A DNA stretch of 64,000 nucleotides from positions 2,188,768-2,252,767 of the forward strand of contig NZ_QCYK01000002.1 of assembly GCF_003071345.1 (NCBI RefSeq), in the 5' to 3' direction. The position numbers and the translations under genes are program-made. Below, piece by piece: positions 8,529-16,010 of the stretch (position 1 is the stretch's first letter; each line of letters opens with the position of its first letter). The DNA is from Chitinophaga parva (GTDB lineage Bacteria; Bacteroidota; Bacteroidia; Chitinophagales; Chitinophagaceae). Below the pieces are notes generated by a model. The model was given only the letters and a program-made list of their open reading frames with translations. It did no database searches and was not told the DNA's origin.

Positions 8529-9566
8529 CTAATCGTTTGTCAGTACGCCCTGCGGTTCCTTTGGCGCTGCGGGTTTGGTGCCATGCAGCGATTTTACATA
8601 GCTTGCCAGCTGTGCAATCTGTTGTGGTGAATAGTCGTCTTTCCAGCTCTTCATGCCTTTATCCGGCCAGCCATATTTGATGGTCTTGAACACGGACTGG
8701 ATATCGCCGCCATGCAGCCAGTAACTGTCTGTAAGGTTAGGGCCTACACCGCCACCGCCGTCTGCCCCATGGCAGGCAAAGCAGGTGCTGGTGAAGATCT
8801 TTTTGCCGGCGTCGAGGCTGGGTGCATCGGTGAGCAGCTTCACGGTGTTTTCATCCACCTGGTTGGCCGCTTTGGCGAGGTAGGCAGCTTTAGCTTCCTC
8901 CGCGGCGGCTACGGCTTCCTTGTATTCATCTATGCTCAGCGGGGCGGTGTGGCTTACGTGGTAGCGCCACAGGTATACCATGGCAAATACGATGCAGCAA
9001 TAAAAGCCCCAGAGCCACCAGCCCGGCAGGCGGTTGTCCAGCTCGCGGATGCCGTCGTAGTCATGCCCGGTATCGATGGAAGCCTCTTCCTGCAGGGGTT
9101 TGAGGCTGTTCACCTTAAGCCACAGCCGCTTCCATTTAGGTGCCTCGGCCACGGTGGCCACCACCGCTGCTTTTTCCACCCGCAACAGGCTTTGCAGCAG
9201 GAAAAGAATGGTAAGGATTATTGTTATTTCAAATGCAATAACCCCAACGAGGCTATAGTAAATTAAAGGGCTGAGGCCTGAGATCGTGTGCACCACCGCG
9301 GTGGCTGCATCCTGCGCATCGGCCGCCCTGGAAGGCAGGGCAGCCATCAGCAGCAGGATGAGCATGGGGGTAACGGGGGAAGCCTTAGATTCTTTTTGTG
9401 TTTGTGCTTTATCTTTTTCCCGGTATACTTCAGCGGCGCCGTTCAGCACATAGGCCAGCAACACGATGATGAGGCCCAGGGCAATGATCACTGCGGTAAG
9501 TACGATGCCCAGTGGATTGTGCAGGGCATCTGCTGAAAGCAAGGGTAGTAGTAAGACGGGTGACAT
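8529..9566 (-). CDS. ccoP: cbb3-type cytochrome c oxidase subunit III, single-heme form
   Basis: The protein has 345 residues. Hydrophobic helices lie at about 20-42, 65-80 and 100-128. The FixP N-terminal block LDNRLPGWWLWGFYC lies at about 176-190, just before another helix, and a cytochrome c domain closes the protein. Only one c-heme site is present: CFACH at 262-266, with a likely axial Met305 in KGMKSW. Canonical CcoP of proteobacteria carries two c hemes, so this is a one-heme form; I believe one-heme forms occur in Bacteroidota. The protein passes electrons from soluble cytochrome c to the CcoO part of the oxidase. The gene begins 2 bases after the small ccoQ-like gene and is followed by ccoG. 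Confidence 0.88.
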   Translation of the reverse strand: MSPVLLLPLLSADALHNPLGIVLTAVIIALGLIIVLLAYVLNGAAEVYREKDKAQTQKESKASPVTPMLILLLMAALPSRAADAQDAATAVVHTISGLSPLIYYSLVGVIAFEITIILTILFLLQSLLRVEKAAVVATVAEAPKWKRLWLKVNSLKPLQEEASIDTGHDYDGIRELDNRLPGWWLWGFYCCIVFAMVYLWRYHVSHTAPLSIDEYKEAVAAAEEAKAAYLAKAANQVDENTVKLLTDAPSLDAGKKIFTSTCFACHGADGGGGVGPNLTDSYWLHGGDIQSVFKTIKYGWPDKGMKSWKDDYSPQQIAQLASYVKSLHGTKPAAPKEPQGVLTND

Positions 9567-9568
9567 GC

Positions 9569-9733
9569 TTATTGATTATCGAGCGGTAAGGAATTGATCC
9601 TGGTGATGAGCTTACGGTCTGCCGTGAAAGCCCAAACTGCCATGACGATGAAAATGGTAAAGAAGATAACAAAGGCGCTGATGGCAAAGATGTCTACGCC
9701 CATGATCTTTTCCAGGTAGTGAATGAATTTCAT
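9569..9733 (-). CDS. Small CcoQ/FixQ-like cbb3 oxidase subunit
   Basis: This short frame was found by translating the gap between ccoNO and ccoP. It gives 54 residues starting MKFIHYLEKIMGVDIFAISA, followed by a single membrane helix (residues about 17-35) and a basic tail, ADRKLITRIN. Size, single helix and position exactly between ccoNO and ccoP match CcoQ/FixQ, a small subunit that stabilises the oxidase. The frame is tightly packed, with 2 bases to ccoNO and 2 bases to ccoP, which supports it being a real gene. Sequence conservation in CcoQ is low, so the name rests mainly on position and topology. Confidence 0.75.
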   Translation of the reverse strand: MKFIHYLEKIMGVDIFAISAFVIFFTIFIVMAVWAFTADRKLITRINSLPLDNQ

Positions 9734-9735
9734 GA

Positions 9736-11913
9736 TCAGGGTTTAGTGGTTTTAATGTCGGTACCCAGCCTTTGCAGGTAGGCGATCACCGCCAGTATTT
9801 CTGCATTGGGAAAAGTAGTGATCTTGTCTTTTGCCAGGCGCCCGCGGATGGCAGCGGCTTGCTTGCGCAGGTCTGCATTGGCCATGGCATCATACCCGGC
9901 GGGATAAGGCACACCCAGCGTTTGCATGGCGCGTATACGGGCCCCGGTAGATGCGGTGTCGATATCATTGGTCAGCAACCAGGGATAGTTGGGCATAATA
10001 GAGCCGGGGCTCATAATGCGCGGGTCCATCATGTGGTTGTAGTGCCAGCTGTCCGGGTACTTACCACCTTCCCTGGCCAGGTCTGGCCCGGTGCGCTTGC
10101 TGCCCCACTGGAAGGGGTGGTCATATACAAACTCGCCGGCTTTGCTGTATTCGCCATAGCGGGCCACTTCATCGCGGAAGGGGCGTATCATCTGGGAGTG
10201 GCAGTTGTAGCAGCCTTCCCGCACATAGATATCGCGTCCCTGCAGCTCCAGTGGTGTGTAAGGCTTTACAGCGGCAATAGTGGGAATATTGCTCTTTATC
10301 AGGAAGGTGGGCACCATTTCCAGTGCGCCGCCTATAGCTACTGCAATGAGGCTGAAAACCAGCATCTGTACTGGTTTGCGCTCTATCCAGCGGTGCCAGT
10401 GCTCCTTGCTGTGGGAAGCTATAACACGGGGCAGGGGGTAGGCGGAAGTATCTTCATTGCGCACCAGGTTTCCTGCTTTTACAGTTTTGTATAAGTTGTA
10501 CACCATCAGGAGCACACCGCTGAGATACAGGGCGCCACCTATGCTACGGGTTACGTAAAGCGGCAGGATGTGCTGCACGGTTTCAAGGAACTGGTAGCGC
10601 AGCTGGCCTTCTTCTGTAAAGGACTTCCACATCATGCTCTGTGTAAAGCCGGCCCAGTACAGCGGTATCGCGTACAGTACAATGCCGATGGTGCCCATCC
10701 AGAAGTGCGTGCCGGCCAGCTTCTTGGAGAAAAGAGTGGTGTTATACAGTCTTGGAATGATCCAGTACAGTACACCAAAGGTGAGGAAGCCGTTCCAGCC
10801 CAGGGCACCAATGTGCACGTGTGCAATGGTCCAGTCAGTGAAGTGGGAAATGGCGTTCACATTTTTCAAACTCAGCATGGGGCCTTCAAAAGTGGCCATA
10901 CCGTAGCACGTTACCGCTACCACCATGAATTTGAGGATGGGATCTTCCCGCACCTTGTCCCATGCACCGCGCAGGGTGAACAGGCCATTGAGCATACCGC
11001 CCCAGCTGGGTGCAATAAGCATTACACTGAACACTACGCCCAGGCTCTGTGCCCAATCCGGCAAGGCCGTGTAGAGCAGGTGGTGCGGGCCCGCCCAGAT
11101 ATAAATGAAGATGAGTGACCAGAAGTGAACAATGGACAGCCGGTAGCTGTATACCGGGCGGCCGGCGGCTTTGGGCAGGAAGTAGTACATGAGGCCCAGG
11201 TAGGGCGTGGTAAGGAAGAAGGCCACGGCATTGTGCCCATACCACCATTGCACCAGCGCATCCTGTACGCCTGCATACCAGCTGTAGCTTTTCAGCCAGC
11301 TGAATGGCAGCTCAAAAGAGTTTACGATATGCAACATGGCCACGGTAACCCAGGTAGCAATGTAAAACCAGATGGCAACATACAAATGGCTTTCCCTTCT
11401 TTTTAGAATGGTACCAAAGATGTTGATGCCAAAAAGCACCCATACTATGGTAATGGCTATATCAATAGGCCATTCCAGTTCTGCATATTCTTTACCGGTG
11501 GTATAGCCCGCCAGCAGCGTGATGGCGCCCACTACGATGATGCTTTGCCATCCCCAGAAGTGGATGCGGCTCAGCTTGTCGTTGAACATGCGGGCCTTGC
11601 AAAGTCTTTGCAGGGAATAATATACGCCCATGAAAATACCGTTGCCCACAAAGGCAAATATCACAGCATTGGTATGCACGGGGCGTACACGCCCGAAGGT
11701 AGTGGCGGCCATATTCAGGTTGGCAGCGGGGAAGTACAACTCCACGGCCGCCAGCAGGCCGGCCAGCATGCCTATTACGCTCCAGAATATGGTGGCAAAG
11801 GCAAAGAGCTGCACAATCTTATTATCGTACGAGAAGTGCTCCAGCTGCCCTTCCCGGGGCGCTGGTTGCGGATGGCCGGGAACGGATCCGGCATTAGGTA
11901 CATGCTCAATCAT
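9736..11913 (-). CDS. ccoNO: Fused cbb3-type cytochrome c oxidase subunits I and II (CcoN-CcoO)
   Basis: The protein has 725 residues from the ATG at 11913. A TTG six bases upstream is possible, but the ATG gives the sensible start MIEHVPN. The first ~490 residues are the polytopic heme-copper catalytic subunit, with many membrane helices and conserved histidine blocks such as YGHNAVAFFL and HVHIGALGWNG. The remainder is a CcoO-type domain with one membrane helix and a single c-heme site (CYNCH, near residue 565) followed by SQMIRPFRDE and later TGPDLAREGG. Fusion of ccoN and ccoO into one gene is usual in Bacteroidota. The enzyme is the high-affinity terminal oxidase for low oxygen and pumps protons. 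Its start overlaps the end of ccoS. Confidence 0.95.
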   Translation of the reverse strand: MIEHVPNAGSVPGHPQPAPREGQLEHFSYDNKIVQLFAFATIFWSVIGMLAGLLAAVELYFPAANLNMAATTFGRVRPVHTNAVIFAFVGNGIFMGVYYSLQRLCKARMFNDKLSRIHFWGWQSIIVVGAITLLAGYTTGKEYAELEWPIDIAITIVWVLFGINIFGTILKRRESHLYVAIWFYIATWVTVAMLHIVNSFELPFSWLKSYSWYAGVQDALVQWWYGHNAVAFFLTTPYLGLMYYFLPKAAGRPVYSYRLSIVHFWSLIFIYIWAGPHHLLYTALPDWAQSLGVVFSVMLIAPSWGGMLNGLFTLRGAWDKVREDPILKFMVVAVTCYGMATFEGPMLSLKNVNAISHFTDWTIAHVHIGALGWNGFLTFGVLYWIIPRLYNTTLFSKKLAGTHFWMGTIGIVLYAIPLYWAGFTQSMMWKSFTEEGQLRYQFLETVQHILPLYVTRSIGGALYLSGVLLMVYNLYKTVKAGNLVRNEDTSAYPLPRVIASHSKEHWHRWIERKPVQMLVFSLIAVAIGGALEMVPTFLIKSNIPTIAAVKPYTPLELQGRDIYVREGCYNCHSQMIRPFRDEVARYGEYSKAGEFVYDHPFQWGSKRTGPDLAREGGKYPDSWHYNHMMDPRIMSPGSIMPNYPWLLTNDIDTASTGARIRAMQTLGVPYPAGYDAMANADLRKQAAAIRGRLAKDKITTFPNAEILAVIAYLQRLGTDIKTTKP

Positions 11914-12079
11914 GGTCAAGGATATTGTCTGTTGATGTTGGTTTCTGATCGAAGAGGATCCTTACTGGTGGGCTGTCTGCATCGTCATATTGTCCAGACT
12001 TTACGCTCCACAGGAAACCTGCCAGGAATAAAGTTGCCACGCTGATGGAGGCTAGAAGTAAAAGAATGATCACGCTCAT
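11906..12079 (-). CDS. ccoS: cbb3 oxidase assembly protein CcoS
   Basis: Translating the gap between ccoI and ccoNO gives 57 residues starting MSVIILLLLASISVATLFLA, one N-terminal membrane helix, then FLWSVKSGQYDDADSPPVRI. The helix followed by 'f.W.v.sGQyDD...p..riL' is the recognisable CcoS signature. CcoS is needed for cofactor insertion (heme and copper) into cbb3 oxidase. The start codon overlaps the ccoI stop (ATGA), and the gene end overlaps the first codons of ccoNO. This indicates translational coupling in the order ccoI-ccoS-ccoNO. Confidence 0.9.
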   Translation of the reverse strand: MSVIILLLLASISVATLFLAGFLWSVKSGQYDDADSPPVRILFDQKPTSTDNILDHD

Positions 12080-14526
12080 AAAGAACCGGATTGATGCTGT
12101 AAAATTACCTGCGCACCCCGTGGATCGGAATGAGCAAGCTTATTGGTGGGAATGACTTTCGTCAGTGTAAGCTTTGCCAGTAAATTGCTGCAACCTGCGG
12201 TAATGGCGATGATGCTGATGCTGCTGGCAGGCATGAGGATAGCCGCTATCATGGGTGACAACTGTGCCGTGCAGGCAAAGTAAAGCCCCACTATATTGTA
12301 CAGGATAGAGATGATAAAAGCAGCCAGTATGATGTAACGGTTTGCCTTGCAGAGCCGCAGCAGCTGTGGCAGCACCGGCAGGGCCGCCGCCGCAATGATC
12401 GCATCGCTGGCGGGCGTAAAGTTGTGGTGCCCGTCGCTTACGGAAATACCGGTACTGGCCTGTTTCAGGGCGCCGGCGTCATTGAGGCCATCGCCGATCA
12501 TGATCACCTTGTGGCCTTGCTGTTGCAGGCCTTCCACGAAGTAAAGTTTGTCTTCCGGCGACTGGCGGAAACGTATCGTGGTGCCGGTGCCCAGCAATTG
12601 CTGCAGGGGCCAGGATTCCGCGTTATTGTCACCGCTGATCACTGCCAGGCGGAAATGTTTTTTCAGCTGTAGAATGCATTTATCAATATGATCACGGTAT
12701 TGATTACGGATCACGAAGCGCCCTTTGAAATGCCCGCCTATGGATACGTATACGGCGGTGGCATTGTCTGCAGGCGCAACATCAGGGAGGATGAAAGCGT
12801 GTGAGCCCAGTGCTACCTGTTCCGCTCCATCGCCCATCACCGTGCCTTTGCCTGCTAGCTCGTGGAAGCCGGTCACCCGCACACGGGCAGCGGTGTCCAG
12901 GGCGCTGAGCAGGGCTTTACTGAGCGGGTGGGTGCTTTGGGCGGCCAGGGTGGCCAGCTGGATCTCCTGGGTGCGGGTCAGGGGCTGTCCTTCGTAATAC
13001 ACCTGCTGGCGCTGTGCATCCGTGAGGGTGCCGGTTTTATCAAACACGATGTAGTCGGCCTGTGAGAGATTCTCGATCACCTGGGCATTGCGCAGGTAGA
13101 ACTGGTGACGGCCCAGCAACCGGAGAATGTTACCGTTGGTGAAAGTATTGCTCAATAACAATGCGCAGGGGCACGCTACGATCAGCACGGCTGTAAACAC
13201 GCTCCAGGCCTGCCAGTACAAGCCGGCAATGATGGCAATGGTAAACACACCGTAAGTAAAATAGCGGCTGATGAGGTGCACAAAAGACTTGCGCGGGGCG
13301 GTTGTTCCCTGCATGGAAGACCGGTTCCACAGGCTGGTAAGATAACTCTGGGCCACTTCTTTTACCACCAGTATCTCCATGACACCGCCACTCTGTTTGC
13401 CGCCGGCATATACCATTTCACCGGTTTCCTTCATCACGGGTATACTTTCCCCGGTTACAAAACTGTAGTCGATCATGGCCTGGCCGGAAACGATGATGCC
13501 GTCGGCCGGTATCAGTTCACCATGGTGAATGCGCAGGGTATCATTCACCTGCACGGAAGGCAGTGTCACCATTTCTTCGGTCCTGCCTCTCAGCCTTGTT
13601 ACCGCAATGGGGAAATATGCGGTGTAGTCCCGTTCAAAGTTGAACTGCTGGTAGGTTTTATCCTGCAGCACACGCCCCACCAGCATGAGGAACACGATGC
13701 CGCTCATGGAATCAAAATAGCCTCCACCTGTTTGTGTGAATACTTCATAAAGGCTTCTGAAAAAGGTAACGGCAATGGCCACTACGATCGGGGCATCAAT
13801 GTGCAGGAAGCGGTGGCGCAGGCTTTTCCAGGCGGTGATATAAAATTCGGAAGCGCTGTAAAACACTACCGGCAGGCTTAGGATTACATTCATCCACCAG
13901 AACAGGTGGCGCAACCGGAGGTCGGCGGAGGTGATGCCCAGGTATTCCGGGAAACTGAATAACATGATGTTGGCGAAGCAAAAGCCCGCTACGCCCAGCT
14001 TGTAGAGCTTTGAGCGGTCAACTGCCGGTGCGGGTTTTCCATCCAGTTGTTGCAGGCTGATGGCCGGCTCGTAACCAATGCGGCTGAGCAACTCCGCTAC
14101 CTGGCGCAAACTGATATCGCGCTGGCGGAAGATGATACTGGCTTCCTTGCGGGCAAAGTTCACCCGGCAGTTGAGAATGCCGGGATGCAGCTGCTGCAGG
14201 TGCTCCAGCAGCCAGAGACAGCTGCTGCAGTGGATTTGCGGCAGGTACAACGTAATGTGCGTTTCTGCTGCATCCTGGAATTGCAGCAGGTGCCGTGCAA
14301 TGTCTGCCTGGTCCAGGAATGCAAATTTATCTTTGCGGCTCCCTTCTTTGCGGGAGCTGCCGGGCGCCGTGGTAAAGGCATAGTAGGCCTCCATGCCATG
14401 CGCGTGCAATAAGTTGTATACTGTTTTGCAACCCTCGCAGCAAAAGGTATGACCCTCCGCCAGGATGGGATGGCGGCCGCAATCATCGCCGCAATGAAAA
14501 CAGGTGCTTTGGGTAAGGACCGCCAT
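12076..14526 (-). CDS. ccoI: Heavy-metal P-type ATPase (CcoI/FixI copper exporter for cbb3 assembly)
   Basis: I place the start at ATG 14526 (MAVLTQST), because the upstream in-frame extension looks non-coding and runs into the next gene. The 816-residue protein begins with a cysteine-rich metal-binding region, CFHCGDDCG and CCEGCKTVY, followed by an HMA domain with IHCSSCLW. The P1B-ATPase core shows the membrane metal site CPCALLL (near 451), the phosphorylation motif DKTGT (near 493) and the hinge GDGLND (near 676). CcoI exports copper from the cytoplasm for loading of the oxidase. Position directly upstream of ccoS and ccoNO separates it from general CopA pumps. Its stop overlaps the ccoS start. 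Confidence 0.92.
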   Translation of the reverse strand: MAVLTQSTCFHCGDDCGRHPILAEGHTFCCEGCKTVYNLLHAHGMEAYYAFTTAPGSSRKEGSRKDKFAFLDQADIARHLLQFQDAAETHITLYLPQIHCSSCLWLLEHLQQLHPGILNCRVNFARKEASIIFRQRDISLRQVAELLSRIGYEPAISLQQLDGKPAPAVDRSKLYKLGVAGFCFANIMLFSFPEYLGITSADLRLRHLFWWMNVILSLPVVFYSASEFYITAWKSLRHRFLHIDAPIVVAIAVTFFRSLYEVFTQTGGGYFDSMSGIVFLMLVGRVLQDKTYQQFNFERDYTAYFPIAVTRLRGRTEEMVTLPSVQVNDTLRIHHGELIPADGIIVSGQAMIDYSFVTGESIPVMKETGEMVYAGGKQSGGVMEILVVKEVAQSYLTSLWNRSSMQGTTAPRKSFVHLISRYFTYGVFTIAIIAGLYWQAWSVFTAVLIVACPCALLLSNTFTNGNILRLLGRHQFYLRNAQVIENLSQADYIVFDKTGTLTDAQRQQVYYEGQPLTRTQEIQLATLAAQSTHPLSKALLSALDTAARVRVTGFHELAGKGTVMGDGAEQVALGSHAFILPDVAPADNATAVYVSIGGHFKGRFVIRNQYRDHIDKCILQLKKHFRLAVISGDNNAESWPLQQLLGTGTTIRFRQSPEDKLYFVEGLQQQGHKVIMIGDGLNDAGALKQASTGISVSDGHHNFTPASDAIIAAAALPVLPQLLRLCKANRYIILAAFIISILYNIVGLYFACTAQLSPMIAAILMPASSISIIAITAGCSNLLAKLTLTKVIPTNKLAHSDPRGAQVILQHQSGSL

Positions 14527-14531
14527 AGTGC

Positions 14532-15068
14532 TTATTTTAAGGCTGTGATACAATACATGGACTGCAGCCAGGGGAAGAGCAATGTTTGCTCTATGTACAT
14601 CCACTGCCGCATATCTGTTTCCAGTGCCATGAAATGATCACGGCATGCTTTCAATGATACATTGCTGATGTACAGCATATCGTCTATGAGCAGCAGGCGC
14701 TTGATGCGGTTGAACAGCGAGAGGATCTGCAGGTGTTGTTCCGTAATGGTGGTGATCACGCTATACTTGGTGCAGCGGGGCGCATTGCAGGCGTCGCTGC
14801 CGGAAAAATGCTTGCGGATGCAGGGGAACAGGATGCCGGATTCTTTGAGGAATAAGTGTTTCAGCTCATCCTGCATTTTGATGAAGAGCACATGGGCCAG
14901 TTCTACATTGGTATCAGGAAGGGAAAGGATATAAGTGTTGTGCAATACATGTTCCTGCAGGAAGTTACAAGCCTGGGTAATGCTGGAATGGTATCGGTTG
15001 GCGATCAGCGTACAAAGTTCCTCCGTAGAGTACTCCTGCAGGGCCTCATCGGCCGGCGTCATTTGCAT
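14532..15068 (-). CDS. Hemerythrin-like protein with possibly degenerate iron site
   Basis: The protein has 178 residues, is all-helical, and resembles the C-terminal hemerythrin domain of RIC/ScdA iron-sulfur repair proteins, without their N-terminal domain. Recognisable blocks are STEELCTLIANRYH (His27), DELKHLFLKESGILFP (His71, Glu76), TEQHLQIL (His112) and a last helix ending IEQTLLFPWL. In RIC proteins the last helix normally reads HxHLEN.ILFP; here those histidines appear replaced (Arg154, Trp156, Tyr158), leaving only Glu160. It may therefore not hold a normal di-iron centre. The gene ends 5 bases before ccoI and follows the fnr-like gene, so a role in sensing or protection against NO or oxygen in this cluster is plausible but inferred. 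ATG 15062 is an alternative start. Confidence 0.65.
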   Translation of the reverse strand: MQMTPADEALQEYSTEELCTLIANRYHSSITQACNFLQEHVLHNTYILSLPDTNVELAHVLFIKMQDELKHLFLKESGILFPCIRKHFSGSDACNAPRCTKYSVITTITEQHLQILSLFNRIKRLLLIDDMLYISNVSLKACRDHFMALETDMRQWMYIEQTLLFPWLQSMYCITALK

Positions 15069-15088
15069 AATGGAAAATTTTATGCAAA
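15062..15088. repeat. Inverted repeat covering the start codon of the hemerythrin-like gene
   Basis: TTTGCATAA (15062-15070) and TTATGCAAA (15080-15088) are perfect 9-bp arms around a 9-base spacer. The left arm includes the start codon of the minus-strand gene. It could be an operator or an mRNA hairpin that hides the start; the sequence alone does not decide. Confidence 0.6.
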
Positions 15089-15167
15089 ATAGCTTGGGAG
15101 CGGTGCGTGGAAAATGGAAGGAGTTAGCAGGTCAGGTGACTTTTATCATGCCGGGCGGTGATGTTGG

Positions 15168-15878
15168 TCAGTCCTGCAGGTTGGCGGTCTTTACCAGTCC
15201 CTGCATATCCAGGAAACTGATCTTCTTGCCGTCGAGGTCTATGAGCCCATCCTTCCTGAATTCAGAAAGCAGGCGGATGGTAGATTCCGTGGCCGTGCCT
15301 ACCAGGTTGGCTATCTCCTCGCGGGAAAGGCGCACATTCAGTGTAATGCCATCCTGCTCATAGCCATAGGTTTCTTTAATGAAGAGCAGGGTCTCCGCAA
15401 GCCGCTCCCGGACTGGTTTTTGGGCCAGGTGGGTGATCTTGAGTTCCGCCCGCTGCAGGTCTGTGCTGAGCAGTTTCATCACTTCAAAAGACAGGGTGGC
15501 GTCGTTCTTCAATGCGGTTACAAACAGCTCCTTGGGGATGAAACACACCTGGGTGTCTTCCAGCACTACGGCAGATGCATTGTAACGGCCACCACTCAGC
15601 AAGGCGCGGTAGCCCAGCAGGTCTCCACCCCGCAGCAGGCGGGTGATATGTTCCTTGCCATCATCACCCTGGCGCGAGAGTTTGATCTTGCCGCTGTTAA
15701 TGCAGTAAATACCAAAGGGATAAGCGCCTTCATTAAAGATCACCTGGCCTTTTTTGTAATGGCTGCTTACTTTCTGCGCATTGAATTGTTGCAGGTGCTC
15801 GGTGCTGGACCGGCAAAGGAGGGAGGTAAACCGTTGTTCACAGTGCTGGCAGTCAGATACAACGCAGTAAGTCTTCAT
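15168..15878 (-). CDS. Crp/Fnr-family transcription regulator with N-terminal cysteines
   Basis: The protein has 236 residues: an N-terminal cyclic-nucleotide-binding-like beta-roll (about 30-150) and a C-terminal winged helix with the recognition region LSREEIANLVGTATESTIRL. The first 22 residues hold four cysteines (5, 10, 13, 22), with CxxxxCxxC spacing. This resembles FNR-type proteins, where such cysteines bind an oxygen-sensitive 4Fe-4S cluster; the cluster here is inferred. It is divergent from hemN and directly upstream of the cbb3 cluster. Both are classic targets of anaerobic FNR-type regulators, so it is the likely local oxygen-responsive activator. Candidate palindromic operators lie in the 132-base divergent gap. 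Confidence 0.87.
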   Translation of the reverse strand: MKTYCVVSDCQHCEQRFTSLLCRSSTEHLQQFNAQKVSSHYKKGQVIFNEGAYPFGIYCINSGKIKLSRQGDDGKEHITRLLRGGDLLGYRALLSGGRYNASAVVLEDTQVCFIPKELFVTALKNDATLSFEVMKLLSTDLQRAELKITHLAQKPVRERLAETLLFIKETYGYEQDGITLNVRLSREEIANLVGTATESTIRLLSEFRKDGLIDLDGKKISFLDMQGLVKTANLQD

Positions 15879-15934
15879 GTTCAGGCAAGTTAGGTATGGC
15901 GCTTAATATTGGCAGCACAAAGTTGACAGGTTAT

Positions 15935-15952
15935 ATCATTGCAAACAATGAT
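15935..15952. promoter_or_regulatory. Perfect palindrome between fnr-like gene and hemN, candidate FNR/CRP-type operator
   Basis: ATCATTG (15935-15941) and CAATGAT (15946-15952) are perfect inverted arms separated by CAAA. Arm length and short spacer are of the size bound by Crp/Fnr dimers. It lies upstream of the hemN -7 box and 57 bases before the start of the divergent fnr-like gene. Autoregulation and control of hemN are inferred. Confidence 0.55.
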
Positions 15953-15983
15953 AAAAATCATTCCCCTGGCTTTGGGCCACCGC

Positions 15984-15991
15984 TACATTTG
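15984..15991 (+). promoter_or_regulatory. hemN -7 promoter box (TACATTTG)
   Basis: TACATTTG matches TAnnTTTG exactly and lies 20 bases before the hemN ATG. No convincing -33 TTTG is present at the normal distance, which is compatible with a promoter that depends on an activator bound at 15935-15952. Confidence 0.5.
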
Positions 15992-15992
15992 T

Positions 15993-16006
15993 AATCAAAA
16001 TTGATT
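15993..16006. promoter_or_regulatory. Second inverted repeat next to the hemN start
   Basis: AATCAA (15993-15998) and TTGATT (16001-16006) are perfect 6-bp arms with a two-base centre, four bases before the hemN ATG. The half-sites resemble the two halves of an FNR box (TTGAT, ATCAA) but in inverted order and with short spacing, so it may be a repressor site or chance in an AT-rich leader. Confidence 0.35.
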
Positions 16007-16010
16007 TCTT

